Positions 35,137-48,000 of a stretch of DNA of 64,000 bases are shown piece after piece. The stretch comes from Distichodus sexfasciatus (taxonomy: Eukaryota; Chordata; Actinopteri; Characiformes; Distichodontidae), in contig JAVGVS010000045.1 of the NCBI GenBank assembly GCA_032718565.1, positions 1 to 64,000 on the forward strand, given 5' to 3'. How positions within the stretch are numbered: the stretch's first letter is position 1; the number at the start of each line of letters is the position of its first letter. The notes under the pieces were generated by a model. The model was not told the origin of the DNA. It saw only the letters and a program-made list of their open reading frames with translations, and searched no databases. Position numbers and translations under genes: made by a program.

Positions 35137-36057
35137 AGCAAAAGGGTGTTTTCCTCACTAAGGAAAATGTGATTTTGTATGTACAAATTCTAATTTTTCA
35201 TACAGTCTCTACTAAAGAACTTGGCATCTCCTTATTTTCTGAATTGCCTTAATGTTTACAGCAGTGAAGTGTTTTTTCTCATCCTATGTTTGCAACTCAT
35301 TACTGTTTACCTCTGTATAAGGTCCATTGCGTTATTTGTTTTACCATATCCTACTTTATAGAAATATCTTTTAACTGATTCAAGAAGAGTTTGTTCTTCA
35401 AGCAAAGCTCACACAGTAGCACACATACGGATGTTTATTATTTACTGATAATGGACACTTTCTTTATTATTGTTGAGTTTTACACCTTTTATATCTTTTT
35501 TTAGTCTACCAATACATTGGTGCAGTCCTAATGTTCAGTTTTTGTTTTACTTTCCCATCTTTTTCAAGGTATGTGGAACATACAAACACAAAACCTTTTT
35601 TGCTATTTAGTTTGGTTCTGTGGTGTAATTTAGATTACAGTATGTAATCATATCAGTTCTTGTTACGTTGCAGTAGTTTGTGTATATCTGTTTTTAAAAT
35701 ATATAACAAGTGTAAAACACTAGTTATCCAGCATTTAATTTTACTACATAATTTTATACATTTTTATTTTTATATTGGTGTAGATAGTATGTTCCTGTTA
35801 TGAAAATAAATCATATTATTTTTAAATGCCTGGAAACTTATTCTTTCCCATGCAGCTGGTATTTCTGTATAACACACTTTTGCAAACTGCTATTACATCT
35901 TTACCTCGATGTTTCTGAGGGTAGTTTTAACCAATGACAGTCTGCTTAACCTAATATTCCTCATTATGCTTACACTTGTTCCCTCATTTCAGCATTAGGG
36001 GTGCAAATGACAAATTATAATATAACGATACGATTTTATATTACTTTAATGGACAAC

Positions 36058-36125
36058 GTGCCTTGTGGTGTGTTGCCGCCTGCCCAGGGTTGGTCCCCGC
36101 CTTGCGCCTGTAGGTCCCGGGATAG
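36058..36125 (+). repeat. SINE family B fragment
   Basis: ccttgtggtgtgttgccgcc, ctgcccagggttggtccccg and gtaggtcccgggata match part of the copy at 24290-24360. Confidence 0.6.
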
Positions 36126-36364
36126 TCATTTGACATTTTGATTCCTGAGATATGTCCTTCAGTAGCCCACTGTACTTAATAAAAGCTGTGATGAAACTTA
36201 ACCAATAATTTAAAAAATGAATAAAAATATTACATTAATAGAATCTTCTATTTAAAGCAGACCTGTTATTGATAAATTCTATAATCTAAATTTCAATTTT
36301 AATTGCTTTTAGATACTCTATAGAAACTAAAATTAGAACTTATGTCTACACTAACCAATTATTA

Positions 36365-36745
36365 GATCGAAATGAAATCCGTGGTATTGGATCGAAATGA
36401 AAATCAGTGGTATCGAATCAAAATGAAAATCTGGTATTGGATCGAAATGAAATCTGTGGTATTGGATCGAAATGAAAATCAGTGGTATCGAATCAAAATG
36501 AAAATCTGGTATTGGATCGAAATGAAATCTGTGGTATGGGATTGAAATGAAAATCAGTGGTATCGGATCAAAATGAAAATCACTGGTATTGGATCTAAAT
36601 GAAAATCAGTGGTATCGAATCAGAATGAAATCAGTGGTATCGAATCAGAATGAAATCAGTAGTATCGAATCAGAATGAAATCAGTGGTATCGAATCAGAA
36701 TGAAATCAGTGGTATCGAATCAGAATGAAATCAGTGGTATCGCTC
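36365..36745 (+). repeat. Minisatellite upstream of cln3, ~25 bp units
   Basis: About 14 units of 'ggtatcgaatcagaatgaaa' type alternate with 'ggtattggatcgaaatgaaa' type. The 3' half is more uniform. It ends about 290 bases before the cln3 start codon. Confidence 0.85.
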
Positions 36746-37035
36746 ATCCCTATTGACCGCTGTTTGCTCCGGAGCGGAACTGCTTATGGCGCGATCTGTA
36801 CCCGGGGACGGATTTCTGCGTTGCGCCGATTAAAGATGACAGACAGCTGACTCTGTATCCTGAAAGCGAAAGAAGGAACGATGTTTTTATTTTCGGATGG
36901 TTGCACACGTCTGTCTTTTAGTTTATTTGTGCGCCCTGACTTTTAATCAGCTTTTGTGGAGCTTATGGGACACTGCGCAGCAAGGTTACTCATAATGTAA
37001 TAAGTGACAGTTTTATTTTTCGTGTTTTTTTAATC

Positions 37036-40000
37036 ATGGATCGTGCAGAAAGTGTCAATACAGACCCTGAATCCACCGACAGCGAGGGTAAAGCTGTAAA
37101 TATATATAATATTGTAATATTTTATACTTTCTGAAACGTTTAAACACATCACATTGAATCTAACTTCGATATCTCTGTAGGTCGGTGTAAGCGATTGAGG
37201 AACCAGGTCGGATTTGGGTAAGTTTGTTTTTTTTTCTTCTTTTAATCGAGTTGGCAGATATTTACAAATTAACCAAATAAACTGTAAATAGTCATGTGAC
37301 TTTAGAAAGTTAAATTTATGTCAAATATTCTGTCAAGGAGAATCTGATGAAAAAAAAATCTATTTAAGGTTCTGATGTTTCTAAGAATTCCTGAGAAACT
37401 TTGCATCCTCAGCATCCTTTCAGTCCTCACAATTGTCATGTTAAATATATTTTTTTGTCCACCTTTACCTTTACAAGACTCTCTCTTCAAATTTGGCGTG
37501 ACATTTTACCATCTTAAAGCAAGGCTTTTCCAAATGTGATTATTGATTGTCTCAGTAGATCTGGTTTGTGTGTAAGAGAGCTGACGGAGATCATGTTGGG
37601 GTGCTCTCACACAAAATTCAAGTCCATCTTCAGAAAGTAAAATTCCTAACAGTTTGTCCGAAATCTGTTCATGTCAATAAGGGGGCAACCTGGATCTTTT
37701 TTTTAGTGTGTACAGTTTTTAGCAGGGTTCTCCATAATATGAATGGGGTCAGAGGAAAACTGGGCATAAATACCGACTCTGATTTTTTGTCTTATTAGTA
37801 GTTATGGTATCAGTTAGGCCCACAGCAACTGTAGAAAAACAACATTTAAAAACGTGTATTTATTGTGTTCTCCACATACAACATACCAAACTCATATCTT
37901 GTTCAAGAGGCATGAAACACTCATATATAGGAAATAACTTTAAACTTTAAGCAGCCTTCTTTTCCAGAACCTCTAGACAACAGATAATATGTCTTAGCAG
38001 TATACAAATCTCTACCTGAAGTATGGCATGAGGTTTAAGGTTGATCTCTAGACATTGCCAACAGAATAAGAACAGAAACAACGAGCATGATCGTCTCTAA
38101 CCATGTTTGACTAAACATACAGTAACTTTCAGAAGAGAATGATAATTACAGAAAAAAATAAGCCCGAGGGTAACTATTCAACACAGCACATAGCATCTGT
38201 CGGACTGTTTATGTATTTATTCAGAGAATAATGTTCCAACGTAGATAGAGAGAATGGAATCAAAAAGGGAAGGGAAAAAATGATAACTTGTCACAGCATG
38301 TTTTATTCTTCTGGTGCTGTAAAAACAGCCTGCAAGAAGGACACAAAGCATACATTTTTAGTATGTCATAGTTTTGAATGTCACATGGCTTCTTTAATAA
38401 AGTGAGTGATTATTTGTCATTGTGAACACAGCACAGCACACAGTGCACCACAACAAAATATGAGCTCTGCGTTTGACCCATCCGTGAAGCAGCAGTGGGC
38501 AGCTGAAGTGCAATGCCAGTGGAGCAATGCTGGAGCACAGTACCTTGCTCATGAGTAACTTAGTGGTACTTTTACCAGTCCGGGACTTGAACTGGCGACC
38601 ACAAGATCACAAGAGCATCTCCCTAACCGTTACACTACCAACTGCTGCAATCTTTCTGCCGATCTTTCTGTGCATCCTTTTCCGTCCATCTCCTTGTAAG
38701 TCGGGGCAGTTGGTAGCGTAACAGTTCGGCAGGTCACCGCTTCGAATTTTGGACCGGTAAAAGGAGCACGGTACTGTTCTCAAGCACTGCTCCCCACTGC
38801 TCCTTCTCAGATGTTAAATGCAGATGTCACTTGGCACTGTGATGCACACTGTGCTGTGTTCACCATAACAAATAATCACTCACTTAAACTTAATTGTATC
38901 CAAGGCAGTCAACATCCAGGTTTCTTTCCTCTTTAATTTGCTTAGGAGTTTGTTTCTTTCTCTTTGTGTATAGATTGCTTGGGTTGTGTAACAACTTTGC
39001 CTATGTGGTGATGCTAAGTGCTGCCCATGATATTTTAAAACAGCAGGAATCTCACAACGCCACGGTGACGGTGAGTGTGCATAGCTATGAAGGCAAACAT
39101 GTTGAATTGCTTGAATTGTGAGCGAGTCGGTGTACCGCTTGTGATGAGAACCTTAAGTTTCATTGAGGAAGTGAGATTAACTTCACAACATGGAAATAAA
39201 AAAATGGCGCCCGAGAAATTCTAGGCTGGTAACGTTAATCTCGTTATGGCTTTTGTAGACCAAGGCTCCAGTTCTTGTGCAGTTTGGAAGTTCAAATAGC
39301 ACCAGCGGAGGTCGTTATGACTGTAATCCTGTTTCTACTGCGGTAAGAGTTTTACATTAAGCACCGTGCTACAATCAGATGCTTACAATTTTCTGTAGTT
39401 GATTTTTGTGTTTGTTCTCTTTGCATTCAGGCTGTGCTTTTAGCGGACATCCTGCCAACTCTAGTGATCAAGATGTTTGCACCGTTTTTCATACACAAAG
39501 TGCCTTATGGGTAATGGTCGTCACTATGTATGTATGACTGAGCGAGTGAGACTTTTGACTGCTCAATAAATCAATTCTAAACTCTAGACTTTAGCAGTTA
39601 CTTAGTCGGGGAAAACAAATCAATTGTACACTTGTTGCAGCTTGTTTGCTTTATAGTTTTGTTATTATATCATCGTGGAAAAATGAGGCCTTTCTTCTGA
39701 TCCACAGCTTTCGAGTGCTGTTGTGCATGGCAACGGCGACTGCGAGCTTCTTGCTGGTGTCGTTTTCTACATCTGTGGGGATGAGCATTATAGGTGTGTG
39801 TTTATTTGTCATTGTGAACGCAGCACACAGTGCACCACAACCAAATGTGACCTCTGCATTTGACCCATCCGTGAAGGAGCAGTGGGCAGCTGACGTGTAG
39901 CACCCGAGGAGCGGTGCTGGGGGACGGTACCTTGCTCATGAGTACCTCAGTGGTACCTTTACTGCGACCCTCTGGTCACAGGGCCAACTCCCTAACCGTT

Positions 40001-43000
40001 ATGCCACCAAACTGTGTGTGTGCGGGTGTGTGTTCCTGTGTTTCTCATTGCTTTTAATCATTGATGCACTACTTTTCCTCTCTCTCTAGGTGTCATCTGT
40101 GCCAGTGTGAGCTCAGGTCTGGGTGAACTCTCCTTCCTCTCCCTCACTGTCTATTTTGACAGGTAGAACCTCTCCATATATGGGTTTATGAAAATTGTAC
40201 CAAGAATAAAAGGCAAGAGCAACTATACAGAATGAATTTGAAAACAGTCAGGGTGAATAGTAGAGGTGTAACGATACATCAGTGTGCATCGCTACATCGA
40301 TTCAGCGGTAATCAAATTCATGGCATCGATCCAAATGGAAACATTGATCAGACATCATACATATTATAATTAGAGATGGCACCGATGCAATACACAGATG
40401 GGATATCGGCCCGATAACGACTCAAATAGCTGGATCAGGTGTCAGTGGCATTGGGCCGATCTATGGAGCCGATCTGTAAATGTCTCACAAGGCAGGAGAT
40501 CCCGACAGCGTCCCAACGTGTCATGCAGCATACACCACTACGTTTGCCTGCTGCGCAAAAATATTTTTACAATTTTGTCATATCGCTATCGTCATCGTAA
40601 GATCGAAAAATCGAACCACCGTAACTCGGGGAACAGTATTTCTTCTGCTTTGTAACATATTGTGCTTATATTTTAAAGCAGTTTAGGCAAAACAGAGCTA
40701 TGCAGAAACACTACAGTGAGTGTGATTCTGACATTTTTGTCTTTCTTCTCTCTCTCAGTAACATTTTGAGTGGATGGGGTTCCGGTACTGGACTTGCAGG
40801 GGTGTTAGGGGCTTTGGGGTACTCGGGTCTCACTCAGGCTGGTCTCACACCGCGCAATACTCTACTGATCATGCTGATCGTCCCGGTTATTATGTTTTTC
40901 AGGTGAGACACACTGTCCCTAAATCCAAATGCTTCAGTGAAACTCACTCTCATGAGTAGCGTCCCAGGAAGATTTCACTCCGCTCTTCACGTTTGGAAAC
41001 ACGTCTCTCATCATTTTCATCCTTTTTTTCCAGCTACTTCTTTCTTCTGGTCTTTCCACCTTCGTTTCCTCAGTGGAAGCCCAGAGAGACTTGGCCAAAT
41101 GTGTCCACTGGGGGCAGAGATGGTCAGGAAAGGGAGGCATTAATGGAAAATGATGAGGATGAAGAAGAAGAAGAAGAAAAAGAGGAACATAATAATCAGA
41201 CTGGACCGCTAAGCTGCTCTGAAAAGCTACATGTCTTAAAAGTGAGCTCTGTGTGCAGCGTTGTGAAGTTTTTAAATACTCGTACAGTACTTAACGACAG
41301 GTATTTAAATACCTTTAGTGCCTGTGTCCACCAAACGCATTTTTTGCTGCTGAAAGCTGTCAGAACCTCACTTTCAGAGCGCTTTCTCTCAGCGTTTGTG
41401 GTGGCTAAGTTACCAAAAGCGCCATCGGGCACTTCTGTGTTCGTTCCTCTTTCAACGTGTTTCTCTGAGATCGCTAGTTTAGCCGACAAGAATCGCATCT
41501 TAGCATTAGTGAAATCATTTCTCACAGGTATTCGAGACGAGCACATGTGATAAATCCTGCAAGAAAACAGCCCCTTCCTCGATTTTGATTGGCTAGCAAA
41601 AGACAAGTGACATTGATGAACGCAGCGTTGTTGTTTTCTCCCGCTGAAGGTGCTTAGCGCTCTGAACGTTGAAGCTCATAGGTATTTTAATAGTATTTAA
41701 GTACCTGATATTTGCAGAGTATTTAAATACTTTTGCCAAGTTTTTGTTACAACACTGTCTGTGTGTGTGGTTTTGGATGTTTCCAGTGTTATATGTGGAG
41801 ATGCAGTGTATACATTTGTCCAGAGTTTGCATGACGCTCACATTGTGCGTTCTGTCCTTCTTTACGCTTTCAGCATCTTCTGAGGTTTGTTATCCCTTTG
41901 GGACTGGTTTACTTTGCAGAGTATTTCATTAACCAGGGTCTGGTGAGTTTATATTTTCTGTACGTAATAAAATAAGCAGTAACACCCTAACCTCCATATT
42001 TCATAAGCTAATTATTGCACTAAGTGTTTTCACTAATAAAGGAAAAAACATGCTTAGTTTACATGATTTTCTTTATGAATACAAATTAAATGCAAATAAT
42101 AAGAACAGTAATATTAATGATCCTTCTCTCCTCCCTCCCTCTTTAGTTGGAGCTCTTCTACTTCCGTGATTCCTACCTTTCTCATGCTGAACAGTATCGT
42201 TGGTAGGACGCATACGTCTCTTTTCACACTTGAAAAGCACAATTTACTTATCCGATTCATAATGATTAGAGAATAGACTTAATTAGTATCCATAGCAACT
42301 TAAACCAATTTCTGCTAAACAGCTGTATGTTTGTCTCAGGTACCAGACTACGTACCAGTTTGGCGTGTTCGCATCCCGCACTTCGCTCTTCTTCATGAAG
42401 ATAAGGAAGGTTTGGCTGATGTCTGTGTTACAGGTGCGTAAACGAAAGAAAGGAAATATTTAAAGAAAGAAATGTCTCAAGTTGTAAATACTTTTTGATT
42501 TAAAATGACATGTATTCTCTCTCTCTTTCTCTCTCTCTCTTCCAGTGTGCCAATGCAATTCTGCTGTTATTTTCGGTGTATTATCAATTCTTGCCAATTT
42601 GGGTTTTATTTGTCATCATCGTTTATGAGGGTCTACTGGGGGGAGCAGCTTACGTCAACATCTTCTACTTAATCCGAACAGAGGTGTGTTCACGTTCTGT
42701 TTCTGTTCTTCTGAAATGACAAGCTCTCTTTCAGATCATAAACTGCCACAAATGTTAAATTTTACTAACACCAACACAAAACTTTATTTTTTATAAATAC
42801 TTTAACTTTTTACATTATTTTAATCTAACTTTACATAATATTAAATAAATATTTTATTAACATTGTAAAACTGTGAAACTTGAACGTTTTAGTATTATAC
42901 ATTTGTGAGTGTGGTGTGAGTGACAACATGGCTTCAGTATTGATTGGCTACTACTTGTGTGACATATAGCCACTCAGAGACTGTTATGGGCGGGACATTG

Positions 43001-43316
43001 AATGAAGCAGCGAGTCAAGAGCAAATGGCTCAAAGACACAGAGCGCAATTTGAAATTACTTAATATCAGTGACGGCCAAAATTAAACATCGATACGATAA
43101 TCGGCAGAATGACTAATACCGGCCCTAGATAATCGGTCGACACATTTTGATGCACAGCAGAAGCTTTTGACACTACTATTTGACTTTTCCTCGCTGCAGA
43201 CTGGAGAGCGTGAAAGGGAGTTTGCCATGGCTGCAGCCAGTGTGGGAGACAGCTTTGGTATCGCTCTCTCTGGAGCTGCCGCGTTTCCCGTCCACAACTA
43301 CTTCTGTTCGCTGTGA
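37036..43316 (+). CDS. cln3: CLN3 / battenin, lysosomal membrane protein
   Basis: Coding exons: 37036-37087, 37181-37217, 38974-39070, 39259-39342, 39431-39510, 39708-39793, 40090-40162, 40759-40902, 41034-41241, 41874-41942, 42147-42202, 42340-42433, 42546-42683 and 43200-43316; 444 codons, close to human CLN3 (438). Family segments are clear: LLGLCNNFAYVVMLSAAHDI, AVLLADILPTLVIKMFAP, SSGLGELSFLSLTVYF, GTGLAGVLGALGYSGLTQAG, VYFAEYFINQGL and YEGLLGGAAYVN. It is a multi-span late-endosomal/lysosomal protein; human loss causes juvenile Batten disease. Potential glycosylation sites NAT and NST lie in the first lumenal loop. The large loop in exon 9 is extremely acidic (DEDEEEEEEKEE). The protein ends CSL, so it lacks the four-residue C-terminal prenylation box of human CLN3 (CQLS). 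The exon 2/3 junction gives Gly where Trp is expected (GFG versus GFW). Confidence 0.95.
38405..38885. repeat. Head-to-head inverted pair of family A SINEs in cln3 intron 2
   Basis: A minus-oriented copy (38405-38645: cattgtgaacacagcacagc ... ccgttacactaccaactgc) is followed after about 60 bases by a plus-oriented copy (38703-38885: cagttggtagcgtaacagtt ... cataacaaataatcactcac). The pair ends about 90 bases before cln3 exon 3. Confidence 0.85.
39795..40015 (-). repeat. tRNA-like SINE, family A, in cln3 intron 6
   Basis: It begins two bases after the exon 6 donor, with cattgtgaacgcagcacaca, and ends at the tRNA-like head ccaactccctaaccgttatg. The splice donor is intact. Confidence 0.85.
41265..41735. 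mobile_element. MITE-like element in cln3 intron 9
   Basis: Short inverted motifs based on gtatttaaatac occur at both ends (tttaaatactcgtacagtac on the left, gcagagtatttaaatacttt on the right). The interior has inverted GCGCT/AGCGC motifs but no transposase. The open frame that runs from exon 9 into it is intron read-through. Confidence 0.45.
42740..43145. repeat. 'gtcgaccgatt' element, truncated, in cln3 intron 13
   Basis: Shares acaccaacacaaaactttat, cactcagagactgttatggg, gggacattgaatgaagcagc and the right end aataatcggtcgac with the fuller copy at 43925-44380. It ends about 50 bases before the last cln3 exon. Confidence 0.75.
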
Positions 43317-43749
43317 GATGGAGAGCAACAGAGAAAACACACTGATGGACGAAAAGAGAACAAAGGGACTGACGAACACTGAGAGGTTTACACTGAGCAA
43401 AAAATCTAAGTTTCTGTAAATAACCTTCGTCTTTTTGCATTCCCTTATTAACATTCTTAATTATACTGTAAATTACTAATTTTAAGTGATTAAAATTTTG
43501 TGATGATGGCCTTCTGAAGATTATTTTACTTTACTGTTACAAGTATTTTCTTTATCTTTGATTTATTAATCACTTTTTAACTGCTACCAACTCAAATATT
43601 TCAGAGAAAATAAATGTAGTAATTGTAATTGTAAAAGTGTTAATATTTTATTTGAATTTCTTATTTGAGATTTGGTATTCGGTATTCATTTCAGTGTTAT
43701 TTTATTGAGAATGTGGAATTAAATTTGATTTTTGTTAACTTGTTAGTAA

Positions 43750-43850
43750 CTGGTACAACATGAGTGTTTGAAGATGGTACCTTGCTCATGAGTACCTCGG
43801 TGGTACCTTTATGGGTCTGTGACCCTCCAATCACAGGGCCATCTACTCAA
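43750..43850 (-). repeat. SINE family A fragment
   Basis: gatggtaccttgctcatgag, tacctcggtggtacctttat and caatcacagggccatct match the head half of family A. It lies about 430 bases past the cln3 stop. Confidence 0.65.
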
Positions 43851-43924
43851 AAAATGTTGGAAGCCTTTTCACAGCCATTTTTAACCTTCTGAAGTACTAA
43901 TAATATTGCTTAAATCATGCAGCG

Positions 43925-44380
43925 TAGAGGTCGACCAATATTGCTTTTTCAGGCCCGATACCGATTATTGCTAGTTAATGAGGCTGATAACCAGTATTTG
44001 GAACCGATATCTAAAAAAAGAGAAAATCTGTCAAAAATTTGAATTTTACAAACACCAACACAAAACTTTATTTAAAAAACTTTATTGTTTATGCATATTT
44101 AATTATTATACATTTTTATTTAACTTTAAATAGTATTAAATAAATATTTTTGCAACATTATAAAACTGTGGAACTTAAATTTGACACTTAAACGTTTTAG
44201 TATTCCAAATTAAGCAGCAGCAGGTTGTGGTGGTGAAAGCAAAGCTGGTCAGCGAGAGAGAGAGGGGACGGCAGTGGAGCCACATTAGCGCTCTTGTAAT
44301 TACTTAATATTAGTGATGGTCAAAATTAAACTGATATCGATAATTGGCGAATCGGCCTGGCCAATAATCGGTCGACTCTC
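43925..44380. mobile_element. 'gtagaggtcgaccaatatt' non-autonomous element
   Basis: Left end gtagaggtcgaccaatattg and right end aataatcggtcgactctc form an imperfect terminal inverted repeat. Related copies lie at 13592, 42740 and 59325. No transposase is seen. Confidence 0.7.
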
Positions 44381-44554
44381 AATGCACAGTATTCATTTGT
44401 AAAAGAACAATTCACTGTATTAATTTTTATGTTGTGTGTACTTGAGACATTTTTGTCTCTCTCTTTACAAATTTTGTAATGTACCAAAGACAATAAGTCC
44501 TTAAGTAAACCATGAGGAAATCTTTGACTTGTATTTAACACAATGCAATGTGCA

Positions 44555-44695
44555 TGACTATGGGCTGGTTTCTTGACCAAGGATTAAACCTAGTCTTGGA
44601 CTAAACTGGAATACCAGTGGAGATTCAGCAATGAAACACAAAGCTTGTGTAGGTATAGGCTTAATCATGGTTGTGGAAACGGGCCCTACATTTAT
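44555..44695. mobile_element. MITE, 'gggctggtttcttgaccaag' family
   Basis: Left end ggctggtttcttgaccaagg with attaaacctagtcttggact, and right end taggcttaatcatggttgtg gaaacgggccc, are imperfect inverses. Related blocks occur in mapk3 intron 1 at 52165-52300 and 52625-52755. Confidence 0.65.
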
Positions 44696-45070
44696 TATCA
44701 ACTTGGTGTATCGTCCGAAAATCTCCAAATGTGGTTAAATATGTGCAAATGTCAGTTTTAAGACAAAACTCACAGAGAAGACTGACATTTATTAGAATAA
44801 GAACATTGTTCATACTGTAGTCAGCGTTGAACTGCATAGTAATAGTACATAGTACAGTGATACAATAGCACCAAATAAAGATTCTGGAATAATCTCTTGG
44901 TAAATATTGTTTCAGTTTTTCACATTACACAATAATAAAATAACTGGAGCAGAAAATGAACTCTTTATGTGAGTAATATGCTTTGCATGTAACTGAAAAC
45001 CAGGAGATCGAGTTTTATGCGAGCCATCCTTCAAACACTTGATTCTTCAGTTGTTCAAGTTTTCCTTCCA

Positions 45071-48000
45071 TTACCAGTGGGCGTCTCTTTCTTTGGCAAC
45101 GGTCTGCAGGAAATCAGCGTGACTGGCATACAGGGGGTGAGAAGAGTCGATGTCAAACCAACTCACTTGTCCAGCATCGTCTCCTGCATGCAACGGCAGC
45201 TCGCTCACACTGTCACCTGATCACCAAAGAGAAGCAGTCGCCGTTCGTTTCACCATTCATTAACCATATGAGAGTTCAGCGGTATACACACATAACTAGG
45301 GCTGGGTATCGTTGCTGATTTCCTGAATCGATTCGATTCCGATTCACAAGGTCATGATCCGATTCAATTCTCGATTCAATTCGATTTATTTAGAGATTTC
45401 TTTGCGTCAATACTAGTTTTGCTTGGTTATAAAATAACTTGTTTTAAAACCGAAGTGTTGCCAAACATCGGCCTTTAGGCCAGACGGTGATTTGAGCGGA
45501 GCAGCTTCAGCCATGGCTCTATTTGGTTTCGGTTTCGCCGGTCTCACGTTTTTATAGCTCTCCTTGCGCGGGAAGTAGTGCATAGCCGCAGGAAAAGATC
45601 GATCCGCGACTTTTTGAATCGATATCGTATTTTTCGAACGAGAATCGATATTGATCAGTGAATCGATTTTTTGAACCCAGCCCTACACATAACGCACAAA
45701 ATGTACATGAGACATCACAGATCATTAATCATTTTTTGTGCAATAAAGTATTCCAAGTGTATCTGATCAGGTCGTTTCTGTCAAAATGCATTTACTTTTA
45801 ATTTTAGGGTCTTGCTCAGGGACCCAATGATGGTAGTGCTGGAGGCAGGATTCAAACCCACAACCTCTTGGTCTAGAGGCAAGTGTCCTAACCACTAGAC
45901 ATTGTACATTGGAAAGGTAGCGCTTGTGCCTGGCATGCCTAAAGTCCGAGGTGAAATTTTACACGGCCTGCGCCTTCTGTCTTAAAATGTATGGTGTTAT
46001 TTTATGCAAAAAATTCTGCGCACGTAGTGGGACGTTCACGTGCAAAATCTCTTTATGCGCTCAACTCTGCCTGCATGCTCAGACAAATTTAAACTAATTA
46101 AATTGCGAGTTTGCTTCAAATTTGCTTCAAAATGTGAGTTTGCACATGGGCTGTGTCCTAAGCCGAGTACTACTGCACTTAACAGTGTGGTTGGTAAGAC
46201 TCTCTTACCAAACTTTTCTATGTGGTAATAGGCATCTCAGGAAATAGCCAGGGTTGTAGCTTAACGGCTGTCTACACACTAGGTAGTGCACATGGAGAGT
46301 CATACATGCCCTATTTGACTTTTTCTTAAAATGTTGTGCACTACGCTGGAAATGCGTCACCCTCGTTCCACTCTGTTTTTATGCTTGCTTGACTTGCCGC
46401 TGTGTTAGAAATGTCAGAACTATAGTGTCATTTTTGTGGTAAAATTCTGAGCGTGCAGTGAAACTTTGGTGAGCAAAATATCTTGTCTTTATGTGCTCAA
46501 CTCTGCCTGCACTCGCGCTCGACTCTCCTTTCCTCATTTACCGGCAGATACACGCATGAAAAACTTTAGAGATCGGCATCCTAGTTATTTGGCGGATTTG
46601 GATAATGAGCGTTTGAGTAACGTAACTGCATCCAGTACCTGTTTCATCGTGGAAATTAACAGCAACCGTTTCCATCCAGGAATTATCCGTGTTTCTCGGG
46701 TCGTCTACATAACCTTTATACACCTGAGGGGATAAAGTCGTTACAAGTTAACAAAAACAGTCACACAGCGTTATCTTTATTCATCAAGTGCTTTCTCAAA
46801 CCAGGACAGTTCTGTAACCTGAAAGCCTAGAGAGCTGAAAAGCTGAGTGATGCGCTCCTGGATCTTTTCACGTTCTTCAGGAGAAGCCTGGAGACAGTTC
46901 AACGCCTCTTCTGAAAACTCTCGCTGCAGGGTCAGAGACACCAGCTCTCCCGGATCCACCATTCCCTGTACACGTATTGCAGGTTAGAGTCAAACGTACT
47001 TAAAAATATTAATCCTAAATAATATTAGATAAATCACTTAAATGTATCTTAACTGTACATACTGACCCCTGGGATGGCCCACTCTCCACAGTCTTTTCTT
47101 TTGATCGACACAAACTGCAGGATGGGAAGTTTTGAAATCGGATGAAGGACCTTCTGTCCAGCAGAGTCTCTCTTCCACCTGTCAATGTGAATCAGCGTAA
47201 CTTAGAGGAATGTACCAACTGAATTCACAAACTCACATTTACAAAGTGAGTGTAGTTACTGAGTAAATCGCAGTTGCAACTTATTTGGCAATACATCAGG
47301 CTGATTTAATCAGTCTCTAGTTTAACAGATCCCTAAAGACCTGATATATTTGTGACTTTTGCGGACAAAGCCAGCTCGGCAAATGTGCATTTAAACACTA
47401 ATTAACCTCAAACGAGCAAAAAATCAGCATGATCCATACATACTGGTGTAGGTATTTTCCCTGATTGTGTTGCCATATCACAAGTCGTGTTTAATGTTCC
47501 CCGTTTGGCTGAATACGTTATAATGAAAATGTTTTGTCTTCAAAAAATTGGGGTTCTGGAAATATGTCAGCTCCCCCTGTTGTTGAGGTGATTTTTCTGG
47601 CTTTTATTTATTAAATAAACACTTAAAACCATTTTTAATATTGCTCATGTGGTTTAGCTAAAAAACTGAAGAATTATATGTGTCAAGTCTTAGCATTAGC
47701 ATAGTTTAGCTTAGCCTGAGCCTAAAGTAGAGTTAATATAAAGTGTTATTACAACAGCATTATATTTATAACATAGTAACAGTAACTTACTTTTAACATA
47801 ATAATAATGGTGTAAATAATAAATAGTGTGCATATCTGAGTGTTTTTTGTGCAAAATGTACAATGGATATTTCTATCTATAATATTTACGCATTTGGATA
47901 CAATATGCAGAAACGCATATTTTTTGGTGAGAAAAGCATTTACAAAAATAGAAAAGAATAGAAAAATATGTAATGAATGACAATAAATCATGCACTACCT

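Noticed and set aside
41242..41550. Open reading continuing about 100 codons past cln3 exon 9
   Set aside because: A good donor (aaa|gtgagc) ends the exon in the right phase for exon 10, and the extension lies in a MITE-like element.
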